Assembly: GCA_900208305.1 (NCBI GenBank)
Contig: OAPG01000008.1
Location: 496,001 to 560,000, forward strand
Direction: 5' to 3'
Source of the DNA: Melanopsichium pennsylvanicum
Lineage: Eukaryota > Basidiomycota > Ustilaginomycetes > Ustilaginales
Length of the DNA stretch: 64,000 nt
Below, in pieces: positions 29,961-42,187 of the stretch (its first letter is position 1; each line of letters opens with the position of its first letter). The notes below the pieces were generated by a model. That model ran no database searches and had not been told where the DNA came from. It worked only from the letters and a program-made list of their open reading frames with translations. The position numbers were made by a program, and so were the translations under genes.

Positions 29961-31214
29961 TTATGTATCGAGGTGGAACTGGCTAATATCCACATCCGCC
30001 TCTTTAAAGATTGCTTTTGTGCGTTGATCCATACTGTACTCCAACTGATACACCACCTTTTTGATACCTGTTTGAATGATCTTTACAGCGCATCTTAGAC
30101 AAGGGCAGGTATTGCAATACATGGTGGCTCCGGCTGTTTTCTGTCTACCTGCTTCGAGCAGTGCATTTTCCTCTGCATGCAGGCAAAGACATTCTTCCAG
30201 ATTTTGACCGCATGCACTGCTTCCGGCCCGGACCAAATCTGGCTTGTTCACGATTGAGGTCGAAGAATCCAGTGCTCCTGGGATACGAGAAGACGAGGCG
30301 GAAAGATGGTTAGAAGGTTCAAGAGTGTTGTTGCACCTCGAGCAGCCGCCTTGGTTGCAATTCCTTAGACCGCTTGGTGTCCCGTTGTAACCAGTGCTTA
30401 GGATACGATTGGACGAGACGAGGACTGCACCTACACGACGCTTCATGCAATTGCTACGGAGGGATGCCAGATTGCATAATTTGAGAAAGTACGTGTCCCA
30501 GCACGGCCGAAGCCTTTCCTGTGATGTAAGGTTCAAATTCTCCAAGTGAGAGTGTAAGGCCTGAATCGTAGAATGGTCATTGTTGATGCTGAGATGAACG
30601 TAACGACGCAGCGATGTTAGGCCTGAACTTGTCGAAGAGGATTGTTTCGACGTGCCTAAACTGATCCAATTGTTGTTCGTGAGAGATACATTTGAAAGAT
30701 TGTCGACAATACCATTTCCACCTATCAAGGAACTCGAAGAAGGGCTGCTGAGCATCAAAGGTTCGGTGTTTTCCGACCCATTCGCAACCGTCTGAACTCT
30801 ATTTGAACCTTTGCCGTATGAAACGCCATCATCAAGCCTCGCAAATTTCTCCAACCCGATCTGTCCGTGCTTCTTTCCCCACCTTTCCCAGCGCATCAGC
30901 AAAGGTCCCCCTACTTCTACACAGAGAAAAAAAGGTCGCTTGATAAACGCTTCCAGATCCCCCACAGTGTTTAGGTCTATAGTCACGAAGCGTGTATTCC
31001 ATCGATCCGTCACATAGTCTAACATAACTTTTGAGTTAGGTAAGAGCGTGGCTTTCAAAGGTTCGCCATTAGATGAGAACGCAGAAAGAGGAGTGGATTG
31101 ATCGTTGGAGAGTGTGATAACGGTAAAGCCATGGTTTGTGGCGAGGTAGTGAGCAACCGAGGCTTTGCCTGCTGCTGGAGTACCAATTAGCGCTATGAGC
31201 ATGGTTACTGTCAC
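29961..31214 (-). CDS. DCD1: Deoxycytidylate (dCMP) deaminase
   Basis: This enzyme turns dCMP into dUMP, the precursor of dTMP, in the cytosol. The 417-residue protein has an N-terminal P-loop-like segment (GTPAAGKAS, residues 11-19), as in yeast Dcd1. The C-terminal zinc-dependent deaminase domain has HAE at about 346 and PCLRC with zinc cysteines at about 372 and 375. The preceding block (MKRRVGAVLV, STGYNGTP) is typical of the family. A Ser/Asn-rich linker of about 60 residues in the middle makes it longer than yeast Dcd1. A second ATG four codons in (31202, MLIALIG) is an equally likely start. Confidence 0.93.
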   Translation of the reverse strand: MTVTMLIALIGTPAAGKASVAHYLATNHGFTVITLSNDQSTPLSAFSSNGEPLKATLLPNSKVMLDYVTDRWNTRFVTIDLNTVGDLEAFIKRPFFLCVEVGGPLLMRWERWGKKHGQIGLEKFARLDDGVSYGKGSNRVQTVANGSENTEPLMLSSPSSSSLIGGNGIVDNLSNVSLTNNNWISLGTSKQSSSTSSGLTSLRRYVHLSINNDHSTIQALHSHLENLNLTSQERLRPCWDTYFLKLCNLASLRSNCMKRRVGAVLVSSNRILSTGYNGTPSGLRNCNQGGCSRCNNTLEPSNHLSASSSRIPGALDSSTSIVNKPDLVRAGSSACGQNLEECLCLHAEENALLEAGRQKTAGATMYCNTCPCLRCAVKIIQTGIKKVVYQLEYSMDQRTKAIFKEADVDISQFHLDT

Positions 31215-31940
31215 TCAATGATGGTTCAAAGGTCCGTATATAACTAGCAATCGGATTGGAAGTAAGAGTGTTGTCCGGACAACGCTGAGAGCGTTGCGTC
31301 AGATAGAACTTGACCAAGGTTGAGAAGGAGCGCGGAAATTGGCTGACAGAGTACAACACAAACGGTCTATGCTGTAAACTGGGTATAGCGGAGGGTACTT
31401 CAAGGAAGGTGTAGGAAAGTGATTCTTTCTCTGATATGTGAATCTGATGGATACGGAAAAAGAGCCAACGAGGTTAGACTGATATAATAGGAAGCACGAG
31501 GCAGTGTTGTTCTGTCGGGTTAACCTGTACTTATCCGAAAGCCTTGAGAATCTTTCTGTGACAGAGTAAATTTATTGTTAATAATAATAAAAGTACAAGA
31601 GCTCTTCGACACGTCGCAGTGATCTCAATTTACGCGTTAACCTATTGCCCTCTAACGTGACACCGGTCTAACAGTTTTCTAAATTGGCAACCCTTTCTCT
31701 CGCGTTACCGCGTTGCCGCGTTGCTTGACAGCTGGTCCTCTGTCCACTGATCTTGTTTGACCTTCCTGCAACACAAAGCAGTAGCGACACACACACACAC
31801 AGACACACTTCCCACATCTATATTACAGAAACTAAGAGCGTACCTTATATGAAAAATGTATATCTACTACGGTCAAAGAGAGCGAATGCTACTGAAACGT
31901 GGCATCCAAAATGAGGATGAAGATCTTGGGGCGCTTCCCT
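31215..31940. other. Intergenic between DCD1 and the GMC gene
   Basis: This is the promoter side of DCD1 and the 3' side of the GMC gene. It includes a short (CA)n run near 31786-31806 and an AT-rich stretch near 31570-31595. No gene is seen. Confidence 0.6.
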
Positions 31941-34021
31941 CTACTTGTTCGCTGCGGCAATGATGTCGGCAGCACGCTCAGCGATCATGTAACAAACCGC
32001 TTGAGGATGTCCTGGAAGCAATCTAGGGAAAGCACTTGCGTCAACCACCCTTAATGCATCCACACCAAATACCTTAAAGTTTGAATCCAGAACACCATCT
32101 TTGGCACTCTTTGCCATCCTGCTGGACGAAGCTGCGTGCCAGACGGTCATGAGATTCTTTCTAATGCTAGCCAGAATCTGATCGTCAGTAGCTACGTCAA
32201 GACCAGGGAATGATTCCGTATTTGAAGATCTAGTGCCTTTCATCGCGTTTGCGTTGAAGACCTGACGAGCACGCTTAAACGCAGCGATAGCTACCTGTTG
32301 GTCCACCGTGCTGCTGAGCCAATTAGGTCGGATAGCAGGCAGATCGCTAGTATCAGCACTCTTAAGCGTAACCGATCCTTCAGAGACCGGAGCCACAATC
32401 GCAACGAGCAAGGTTGCAAACTGTTGCAAGCTCAACCCATTGATGATATTGTTTACTGCCAGGTTCGAGAAGTCGCCAATGTATCCAGGTCCGGAGAGAT
32501 ATTCGATCTCAGGCCAGTCTGAGGGGTTTGATTTTAATGCACCTGCCTGAATCTGATCGAGGTAAGTGCTGTTCCATTTCTCAAAACCAATAAGATCAGC
32601 GACATTATTGGTGAAAATGCCTTGATTGTTGAGGTTGAACTGGGCGATCGAAGAAGCAAGAAAAATGGGGTCATTAGCCTCCTTGGTGGTAGTATCAACC
32701 TTGACCGTGTACGTAGGACCGAAGAAAACGTGATCCTGCATGTGTTGTCCAACGTTTGAATTCTCGACAAGAATGGTAATGTTTTGAGCTTTGAGCTGGT
32801 CGGCAGGTCCAATACCGGACACCATGAGAAGTTGCGGCGACTGGAAGGCACCAGCACTAAGGATGATCTCTTTGCGTGCCTTCAGGGTCTTCTTGACACC
32901 GAGGGGGAGAGTGTAATCGACCGAGACTGCTTTAGGCCTAGTGCCAGTAGTGTCAAAGTTCACCTTCTTGGCGAGAGCTTCAAAGATCACATTGATGTTT
33001 GTTCGCTTCTCGTTCTTGGTCTGCTCGTAGAAGGAGCGCGAGGAAGCTCGCTTACCGTTGGTCTTCTCGATGGTAAGGGTGGAGTACTGGGCGCCAAGAA
33101 TATTACCCGAACTCATGTCATTAGTGGTAGGAACACCCACTTCATTGAGACTGTTGAGCAAGAGGCCAGAGAAAGGCTGGGCATAGTTGGGGAAACCGAC
33201 ACTAACGGGTCCGCTACCAGGGAAAGCAGCAGCGTTGTACTCAGCAGGCGGATTGTCCTTCCTGAGCTCATGACGAGGTCCAAAGGCGGTGAAAGTCTTC
33301 TGGTAGTATGGAAGAGTGTTGTCGAACGGCCACTGGTCGTCACCCGTCAGCTGGACCCAGGTTTGTTGGGCCTGCTTAGGAGGGCGGTGGTAGAGCATAA
33401 AGTTCCTAGCCGAAGAACCGCCAATGCACTTTCCACGCGCGTACTTGACCTTACGATTGTCATAGCCAGGCTCTCCTTCGGTGACAAAGTTCCAATCAAT
33501 ACGACCATTTGCCCTTGAAAATTGTAATTTAATCAAGATCACCAGAAGATTGAGTTACGTAAGTATGGAGTCATGGTGAAACGATATGGTTACTAAATGA
33601 CGGCTTTTTTGGTAAACGTGTACGAGTCCCATGCGGGATCATGCATCACAAAGCTTTCAAATTCGCCGACGCAAGGGTGTTGAGTTAGAAAGACTTACCA
33701 ATCGCTGGAAGAGCTTCCGACTCCAAAGACGTCGTAGCCGGGAGTGTCGACAAGCTGTTGGTTGATGAGGCTGGAACGATAATCGATACCTGCCTCTAGC
33801 ACAGCGACGGTAACTCCCTTATTCTCCGAGAGACGAGCTGCAAGGGTCATACCGGACGTGCCACCTCCGACGACGATGTAATCGTATGTGTCGACAGTAG
33901 GGACAGGTGAAGGGAAGAGAAGTCGACGATGAACATTTTTCTGGACGGGATGAGGGCTGACGCTGCCCAAAGAAGCAACGATTCCGGCCACGATGGCCAA
34001 ACGAGCCATAGAGAGGGTCAT
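31941..34021 (-). CDS. Secreted GMC-family FAD oxidoreductase (aryl-alcohol/glucose oxidase type)
   Basis: I read complement join(31941..33513, 33699..34021), which encodes 631 residues. The intron is 185 bp (GTAAGT donor, TCAAG acceptor, phase 2). The start at 34021 gives a good signal peptide (MTLSMARLAIVAGIVASLG); an upstream ATG at 34075 is possible. The FAD-binding GGGTSG is at residues 52-57, followed by the GMC signature region (YARGKCIGGSSARNFM). The C-terminal active-site pair is His567 (WHAASSS) and His610 (GHPQA). Such enzymes oxidise alcohols or sugars outside the cell and release hydrogen peroxide. The substrate cannot be told from sequence. Confidence 0.85.
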
Positions 34022-34075
34022 GATGGGCGACAAGAATCTATCGGTGGGAGCACATCGTTTGAAGAGGTGAAGCAA

Positions 34076-37000
34076 AGACTGTTGTAAGGGTTTTCGTACT
34101 GCACCATTTGACTGACGGGTGACAAGCTGCGAGTCTATATAGAAGTTTTGACAGGGCCATGCCGTACAACAGGTTCAAATGCGGTAGCAGCGTTTGCTGT
34201 GACATGGAAAAACGCTATGGCCGATGTGGAGCTCTTTCAGTACAGCTGAAGCACAGCGACGACCGATCCCACACCTAATTGTTGGTGTTCGAATCGAGCA
34301 GCACCGCTTTCAATGTGCACAGGACGTTTGAAGGCATGCACAGAGGCTATTTCGACAGATCTGCATAGATCATTTGAGCGTAGAGGGCCCTTCAAGGGGA
34401 CCGACACCGGTCCATTTCATTTCACTTTCAATATCAAGTTTACGGTATCCGGGCCCACGCCGTGGGGCGAGTCGAGATGGTAGGGGTCGCAAGGAGCTGA
34501 TTCGGAAGTGAATCTAGGGGCTTGGCTAGGAAAATCACGCTAATGCATCCGAGTTCCCTGAGAAGAAAACCCTGATTTGAAGTTTCACGTCGTCTACTGT
34601 AGCTTCGAGTGGATCGAGGCTGGAGAAGCATATCGAAACTTGTTGACAAAAAGCGGAAACTGCCCAAAGCGAGGAAAGTGCGGGTCCATGTGAAGACCTC
34701 TGCTTTTGTGCTGGCTGATGTAGTCCGAAGATCGTGGAAGTGCGAAGACAATCGAGCGGTGCTGTCAACGCTACATTATAATTTCGCTTCAGATATTTTG
34801 TCAGTGATCCTGGAATCGACCTCATTGCCAATAAATGGCTTTTCAACTTGCTCTTCGAGCGGACAATGGCGGTGATTCGATGCAAACTAAACGAGCAAAT
34901 TGCTGTCCGACACGCATCGGAACCTTGGGGAAACGACGGATAGAGCTTCCCTGCACCACGTCCAATTGTGCTGTCCCTCCTCATCCTAACTCTTAATCCT
35001 CACACACCGTGCTGTACAACAACGTCCGAACAATCAAGTCAATTCCTTTTCGAGCAAGCTTGTGATGAATATGGAATCATCACGCTTCGAGACTAATGCT
35101 CACAACAATCGCCTTGGTGTGACGGGTTTGAATTACATGCTGTTGCAAGAGACAAGGGTCTAGATCTTCGCATCACGTACGGTCAAGCGAGATTTCGGCT
35201 AACCTTGGCTCTACGACTGAGATGCCTTGTTGAACGGCGTGAAAACATAGCAGAGCAGCACGGCGGCAGTGGCGGAAACAGCAATCGTATTCCCGCCAGC
35301 TTTTACCCGAATGAGGAGAGCGGAAACAAGCAATCTGTATCTGGGCGGGGAATTTGAAGGATCTGACTCAGTTGGGGCAGTATTGTGGGGTGAAACCTCT
35401 CCCATGTCTCAGTACACGATTTGTTTGTTCTGTTCACTTACACTAGTCCTGGACGTGTGGCCTGATTTATAACCCGCATGATAGGAAGCTGCGGCTTCCA
35501 ATCGTGGTCGAGACTGCAATGGTGATTAACGACTCGTTCATTCGGATCTCATTTTCTCGCGGCTAGGGAAGGTAAGTGCTCTCCGAGCGTGTGCTTTTGG
35601 AAGAGTGAACGACCTGGCTTGTATTTAATCCTTCCTTGTCCAATCCCTAGCGAGATTCAGCTTGTTGACTCAGCCGAGATTCATTGTAGAACAATGAGTC
35701 TCACAACGCCACCTTGACGAAGCTGTGATTCGTCAAGGTCTGCCCCGCACCGCACGTTTGGCAGGTTTCCGTCCTCACTCTACACTGTTCGCAATATTGT
35801 AAGTGCAAAGTCGCTTTAACTACACGCCGTTTCCAGCCCTTCCTACTTTCAAGATTTGTCCAACGGAGCCACAAACATAATTGCTGATTCGAAGTGAGAT
35901 ATATAGTGCCTGGTTTCGATTGCGCCATAAGACCCCTATTCTCCTCTCTCTGAGCTCCACCTTCCGCTGAAAAAGAGGTCTGTATTGTCCAAATCGATCT
36001 GAGTTCTTCGAACGCCGCCTCGCTGATTTGAAACTAAGCGTCTCTCCCACATAGCCTGCAACATAATGTCATTTTGATGGCAGATCGCTGCCCAAGCATG
36101 CTCGATTGAAGGATCATCTGAACAGCTCGGACTGGGAAATTTAAGCATCTTGTTCGTAAATGGTTTGAGAGCAAGGTAACGGATGCCCGAAAAGTCCCCA
36201 ATGAATAGTGTTGCCGAATGTGCATGTCTTGCATGGACTCGGTGTGAAATATGTCAAGACCGGCAGACTACAACTGAATTGATCAGGCTCGAATGTTTTA
36301 GGCATGTGAGGTCGTGCGCCGTAAACAAACGCTGGTATATAAGATTAAGGTGGAGGCGCATCAAGGCCCCGATTTCCGATGCAAGTTGCTTTGAGAGAGG
36401 TTGGATAGTTGCGCCTTGCTATCAGAACATCTCTGTGGATCAAATCATCAAACCCGCATCACACTCTATGCTTTTATTGCATTTCGATGAATCTTTCAAC
36501 GGGCATTTCAATACAAGCTGAGAGTGTGACTCAGGACGTGAGAGTAAGATTCTTCTCTGGGACAGAATGTTGAAATTGGCAGACGTTTCAGAGAAAGCCC
36601 CAAATGGCGATGCAGTACTCCGCATGTGAGCTGTTGTGCCGTTTCGACCCATACAGACAGCAAGGTCTACAGTACCTCTGTGACGAGACAATCAAAATGT
36701 TGCATCGAGATGTGACTGCGATAAGAAGAAGCCAAGCAGAAAATTTTATTAAAACCTCTCTGCGAAATGACTAGAGAACTAACTTAGAACAAATCATCAC
36801 AATAATTTGGAGATTACTATATCAGTCAGTTGGAAATCGCAATAACAAGGCCTCTATCATTCTGTCTGTATCATCAGTGTAATTCTCACACATCCCGTAA
36901 AAGCCGGCAATAGAGAAGCGAGAAGAGCCGATGCCGTCACACGATTGATGCTACGGAGCTATTTGGCGGTGGCAAGATAGAGCTACTTTTAAGACCAAGG

Positions 37001-38092
37001 CTTTTGCGATTGCTGATCTGCTTGTTGGCGGTTCGAGCAGGTTCAAGACGGTGGAATTTCGACGTCTTTCCACAACGCGGAGTGCCAAATGCCTTTCAGT
37101 TAATCTGTCCAAGGAAAATAGCAATCGAAAATGCTGTACTGTGTCATGTGTACTGAGAGGTGAATAATGCTGGCTTTGTGTGCAATCACAAAACGGTGCT
37201 GAATTTGGGTTTTGGCTTGACCGCGTTCGTCCCGTAACTTATGCCTTTTCTTCTCTCCAGCTTGCGAGGCCTGCACTTACCTCGAATCCGAAATCTAGGC
37301 ATCTGAGCTGTAAACGATATTTATTATACATGCATACACACATACAATCGTCTGTCCGTCAACAGAAGCTCCCAAACGGCAACGCCATCATCACCAGCTA
37401 GCTGGACGTCTTCTTGCGCTCGATCACTCCCTCTTTTCCTTATTCTTGCTGACTGCTACTCGACATTATCGACGTCGCAACCAGTCACGCGCTGACTGAT
37501 AGTTGAAAATCAGGCGAGGTAGCTAGCACACTTGGGCGTCATCCCCGTGCATTCTTCGCTTTTCAAGTATCCATACTACCTTTCTTTGTGTGATCAAGTC
37601 GCCGCAATACAGCATACATACAGCTTGTCTCTGCATCATTTGCATTCTGCAAGCGTCACGAGCTCACTTCACCCTCACGCACGCTTCATCGTGGCTCAAT
37701 CGGCTCATCTAAACACCTTATCCAGGACAGCTGATCAGCTGCTTTGACCCCTACCCACGCAACCGATCCGGTCAAGCCGCAAGAGCAAGCAGTACGTCTG
37801 CTAGTATATTTTGGCGTCTACTAACCAAAATCTCGGCTGCCATTTGGATTTCGGAATCGTCCCGGTCCCGTGTTGCTTGATATTGTGGCTAACTCAGATC
37901 GTGCTCATCTGCAGATCACACACGCCTGCTGACTCTTATCATTGCGCTCGCCCCATCGGTCACTTTTTACATTGGCACATATCACCTTCTTTTGCAGGTT
38001 GTCAGGTACTTTCTCAGTCAGCTTCGTTCAATTAGCCTCAAGCTCAGCCCTCTCAGAAGAAGCTTCTCGAACTGATCAAGATAGTCGCAAAA
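34076..38092. other. Four-kilobase stretch without a supported gene
   Basis: The left end is the GMC promoter. The right end (about 37,400-38,092) is pyrimidine-rich and looks like the TPS2 promoter and 5' leader, possibly with a leader intron. Between them only short frames occur (longest about 149 residues, 34535-34984 on minus), none with recognisable domains. I found no tRNA by eye. A lineage-specific small gene or a non-coding RNA cannot be excluded. Confidence 0.55.
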
Positions 38093-41000
38093 ATGACTAG
38101 CAGCCACAGCAACAGCAACAGCAACAGCAATGGAAGTCCTTCCAAGTCAACCCCTTCATCTTCTCTTCCTCCACAACATCAACATCATCTTGCAACACTC
38201 GAACGTCGTGGCTCTCTCACGCCAGGTGTCTTTTCGGAAGAGCCGCCTAACTTTGGCGGAGCAGCTACTGGCCAAGACTCTGGAGCCTCCTCTTTGTCTG
38301 CATCGATTGATCCGGCAGCAACCACTCGACCGTCGAGCAACGCGTCCGCCGCACCTTCCGCACCTTCCGCGCCTGCCACTTCATCACAGCAATCCAGTGT
38401 TGACTATTTTAAAGGTGCAGCTCCGACAGCCGACACCGCTGCTTCGACCGATTCGCATGGACCTCAGCCAAGCCTCAGCCTGAAACAGCCTCCTACCGCT
38501 AGTCACGCTTCTCCCACCCAAATTCAACGCGAGAGCGAAAAGGCCGAAAAGCGGATCATATCGGCCTCGCTCTCCAACTCAATCGCCCACTCTGCTCCTA
38601 AAGAAATTCGCGCTGGTCCTGGCGGTGCTCAACCACCCTCGATCGGAAACGGTGACAAGATCGTATCCTCTCCTGCATCTTTCGCTCCGCTTAACATCAT
38701 CTCGATGCGTCCAGATGGAATTGGCGGCATGGGCCTCGGCACGGCTGCTACCGGCGACCTAGGTGCTCAAGCCGAGTTCGAGACGCTTGATGATATGCGC
38801 AAAGTCGTCAAGGATCTCGAAGATGACTTTAACGTCAAACATCCGGAGATGCCATTGAGCGGTCGAATCATCCACGTCAGCCACCATATTCCTTTCGAGA
38901 TCCGTCCACTTGCAGAGGTAGACTTTGAACGTCAACGCGAAGAGAGAATAGCTGCAACTGCCAGTGTTGCCGCTATGGCCGCTGCTGCTCGTGCGAGGAA
39001 AGCGGCCAAACTTGCCGCCCAGGCTGAGCAGCGAGAGATGGAAGCTCAGCGAGAACTGCAACGCCAAGCTGGCATGCAGGAGACGGCTTCACGTAAGAAC
39101 AGCTTCCGCATCAGTTCCCGCAGGTCTTCGTTTGCCACCGGCTTTGGTATGACAGGTCTCGAAGGGCAAGACTTTGAAGCGAGACTTCGAGAGAACCAGG
39201 AGCGTGCGAAGCGCCGTGCTGGTCGAAGGGCATGGATGATGACCGAGGTGGTGGACGACACTAGCGAGTGCTCTGAAGAAGATCGATTTACACCGGTAGG
39301 CTCCCGAAGAGGGTCCATGTGGTCTGCCGCAAGTCGCGGAAGCTTCAGCAGCTTCAATCAAGAGCCATGGAAACCGGTGGGCGCAAGTTATAGCGATGCC
39401 AACAGTCCATTTGTTGACTCGCCGCCGACTGCGCCACTCAGGCCGCAATGGGTCTTGACGCCAAGACGAGGCCACACTGCTCTCAACAGTGGTATTCGCA
39501 GTCTCTGCAGCACTCATCGTCAGACCTTTATCGGTTGGCCTGGTGATGTTCGCTTTGCTGTCCAAGCTCGCGATGATCAGCGTAGCGATCCTTCTGAGAC
39601 GACCGACGGCGAAAAACGCGAGATCGAAGACGTTCTTGCCTCTCTCGATTCAGCCAGTGCTTGGGTCACCCAACAAGCACCCGTCGCGGGCGCGCCTGTC
39701 GACCCCGAGTCCAACCAGCCACCTGTCGGCAAAGTGCCCGTGCCGGTCATGAACGGCGCCGAGCCCATCGGATCGACCCGCTCTTCTGCTCGTCCTAATG
39801 GCACTACCGATCGTCAAGCCTACGTCACAGCCGCAGCCACCACAGCTCGTTCCGCTGCAACCAAACAAACCGGCGAACAAGAGCACGGCATCAAGTACGT
39901 TCCCGTCTGGCTCGATTACAACGTCGCACATGGTCATTACGAGGGCTACTGCAAAGCCACTCTTTGGCCCCTATTCCACTACCTGCTTTGGCAAGACGTT
40001 AACTCCGAACGTCGCGCTTGGGAAGAATACAGCTGGGATGCCTACTATGCCGCGAATGAAGCTTTCGCCAAGCGCATTGCTCAGGAGTACAAGCCGGGTG
40101 ACATGGTTTGGATTCATGACTACCACTTGCTGCTTGTGCCGCTCATGCTGAGGAAGCTCGTCCCAGATGCGATCATCGGCTTGTTCGTGCACGCTCCATT
40201 CCCCAGTAGCGAGGTGTTCAGGTGCTTGCCCAAGCGCAAGGAGATCCTCGAAGGAATGCTCGGTGCCGATCTGGCATGCTTCCAAGCTTTCAGCTACTCT
40301 CGTCACTTCCTATCTTCCTGCATCCGCGTCTGTGGGTACGAAGCCTCGTCAAACGCTGTCGAATCTGCGAACGGACACGTGACTAACATCACCTACAACC
40401 CCATCGGAATTGACTCGGTCAAGATCGCAAAGGACTCTTCTACCGAGGGCGTTCTACCCAAGATCGAGGCCATCCGCGAGATGTACAAAGGAAAGAAGAT
40501 TCTCGTGGGTAGGGACAAACTCGACGTCGTTCGTGGAGTAGTCCAGAAGCTCCAAGCATTCCACAAGTTCCTCGCCGAGTACCCCGAATGGCGCAACAGG
40601 GTGGTGCTGATCCAGGTCACCGCTCCCGCTCTCAACGATAGCCCTAAGCTCGAACGCCAAGTATCCGAGCTCGTGTCCCACATCAATGGCGAGTTCGGCA
40701 GTCTCAGCTTCACGCCAGTCCATCATTATCATCAGATCATTGATCGGGACGAATACTTTGCCCTACTTTCCGTGGCGGATCTCGCCCTGATCACCTCTGT
40801 CCGGGACGGGATGAATACGACGAGTATGGAATACATTATCTGCCAGAACAAGTTCAACAAGTCCCCCTTGATCCTGTCGGAATTCACAGGCACCGCAGGC
40901 AGGATGAGGAGCGCCATTCAGGTGAATCCGTGGAACATCTTTGGCGTTGCCAAGGCTATCGACTATGCCCTTCGCCTCTCGGATGAAGAAAAACGAGCTA

Positions 41001-42187
41001 GACACGATCAGCTATATCACCAGGTGGTCATGCACACGTCCCACACGTGGGCTGCTGGTCTTGTCAAGCAGTTGCTTCAGCGCCTCCATGGGGAGCACTC
41101 TGCCCACCTCACTCCGCCTCTCGATCGCAAGGAGATGGTAGGGAAGTATCGTGAGGCGAAGAAGCGCTTGCTTCTATTGGACTACGATGGAACGCTGACG
41201 CCGATTGTCAAGGTCCCCGAGATGGCCCTTCCATCGGAGAGGCTGCTCAAAGCACTTGAAGTGCTGAGCAAGGACCCGCAGAATGTGATCTACATTATTA
41301 GCGGCAGAGACGCCACTTTCCTCGGCAAACACCTGGGCCAATTCAACGGTATCGGCTTTTCAGCAGAACACGGAGGCTTTGTGAAATCTCCCGGGTCGAG
41401 CACATACCACAACTTGACCGAAACGCTGGACATGACCTGGATGAAGGACATTCGCTCTGTGTTTGAATACTACACCGAACGCACGACGGGCTCGTTCATC
41501 GAGCAGAAGAAATCTGCCATCACGTGGCACTATCGAGGCGCCGATCCAGATTTCGGCTCGTTCCAGGCCAAAGAGTGTCAGGCGCATTTGGAGAACCTGA
41601 CCAGCCAGAACAAGCTTGCGATCGAGGTGCTCGTCGGGAAAAAGAACTTGGAGGTGAGGCCTTTGGCGATCAACAAGGGAGAGATTGTCAAGAGAATTCT
41701 CTGGGAGCATTCTGATGCGGAATTCGTGTTTTGCGCAGGTGATGACAAGACGGACGAGGATATGTTTAGGAGTCTGTTCAACCTTAACCCCTCGTCCTCT
41801 GAGATCGATGCGCACCATGACACGGATGGCGCAGAGAACACGGCGCTCAAACCGTACCTTGCGGAACTCAGTAAGGATCATGCACTTTTGATCAGTCCTC
41901 CAACACCACTCAAAGGCGGTACGCCAGTGGGTAGTCCAAAGAAGTTGAGCTTGAACAGAGGTGGGATCTACACCACCATGATCGGGCCCAACAACAGGAA
42001 GACATTGGCAGAGTGGCACGTGGATAGTTGTGAACGTATCATTGATAGTTTGGCCGAGATGGCAGGTTTGAGCGATCCCGATCAAGATGCTCCGAGCGAA
42101 CAGCCCAAAGAGACAGACGGCGGGAAAGAGACAGAGGATAAAGATGGACGAGAGCGAGTAACGAGAGCGAGTAACGAGAGCGAATAA
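38093..42187 (+). CDS. TPS2: Trehalose-6-phosphate phosphatase, TPS2-type (inactive-looking synthase module plus phosphatase)
   Basis: Single-exon protein of 1364 residues. The first 250 or so are Ser/Pro/Ala-rich and unstructured. A GT20 synthase-like module begins near residue 260 (GRIIHVSHHIPF), is interrupted by a long insert, and resumes with GHTALNSG through WIHDYHLLL (about 671) and DGMNTTSMEY. The HAD phosphatase domain starts with DYDGTLTP at residue 1030 and includes SGRDATFLG and GDDKTDEDMF. Features shared with yeast Tps2 rather than Tps1 are APFPSSEVFRC and DGMNTT. The Tps1 sugar-phosphate block DRLDYIKG reads DKLDVVRG here, so synthase activity is unlikely. It should make trehalose from trehalose-6-phosphate in the cytosolic synthase complex. 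It is longer than yeast Tps2 (896 residues). Confidence 0.9.
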   Translation: MTSSHSNSNSNSNGSPSKSTPSSSLPPQHQHHLATLERRGSLTPGVFSEEPPNFGGAATGQDSGASSLSASIDPAATTRPSSNASAAPSAPSAPATSSQQSSVDYFKGAAPTADTAASTDSHGPQPSLSLKQPPTASHASPTQIQRESEKAEKRIISASLSNSIAHSAPKEIRAGPGGAQPPSIGNGDKIVSSPASFAPLNIISMRPDGIGGMGLGTAATGDLGAQAEFETLDDMRKVVKDLEDDFNVKHPEMPLSGRIIHVSHHIPFEIRPLAEVDFERQREERIAATASVAAMAAAARARKAAKLAAQAEQREMEAQRELQRQAGMQETASRKNSFRISSRRSSFATGFGMTGLEGQDFEARLRENQERAKRRAGRRAWMMTEVVDDTSECSEEDRFTPVGSRRGSMWSAASRGSFSSFNQEPWKPVGASYSDANSPFVDSPPTAPLRPQWVLTPRRGHTALNSGIRSLCSTHRQTFIGWPGDVRFAVQARDDQRSDPSETTDGEKREIEDVLASLDSASAWVTQQAPVAGAPVDPESNQPPVGKVPVPVMNGAEPIGSTRSSARPNGTTDRQAYVTAAATTARSAATKQTGEQEHGIKYVPVWLDYNVAHGHYEGYCKATLWPLFHYLLWQDVNSERRAWEEYSWDAYYAANEAFAKRIAQEYKPGDMVWIHDYHLLLVPLMLRKLVPDAIIGLFVHAPFPSSEVFRCLPKRKEILEGMLGADLACFQAFSYSRHFLSSCIRVCGYEASSNAVESANGHVTNITYNPIGIDSVKIAKDSSTEGVLPKIEAIREMYKGKKILVGRDKLDVVRGVVQKLQAFHKFLAEYPEWRNRVVLIQVTAPALNDSPKLERQVSELVSHINGEFGSLSFTPVHHYHQIIDRDEYFALLSVADLALITSVRDGMNTTSMEYIICQNKFNKSPLILSEFTGTAGRMRSAIQVNPWNIFGVAKAIDYALRLSDEEKRARHDQLYHQVVMHTSHTWAAGLVKQLLQRLHGEHSAHLTPPLDRKEMVGKYREAKKRLLLLDYDGTLTPIVKVPEMALPSERLLKALEVLSKDPQNVIYIISGRDATFLGKHLGQFNGIGFSAEHGGFVKSPGSSTYHNLTETLDMTWMKDIRSVFEYYTERTTGSFIEQKKSAITWHYRGADPDFGSFQAKECQAHLENLTSQNKLAIEVLVGKKNLEVRPLAINKGEIVKRILWEHSDAEFVFCAGDDKTDEDMFRSLFNLNPSSSEIDAHHDTDGAENTALKPYLAELSKDHALLISPPTPLKGGTPVGSPKKLSLNRGGIYTTMIGPNNRKTLAEWHVDSCERIIDSLAEMAGLSDPDQDAPSEQPKETDGGKETEDKDGRERVTRASNESE

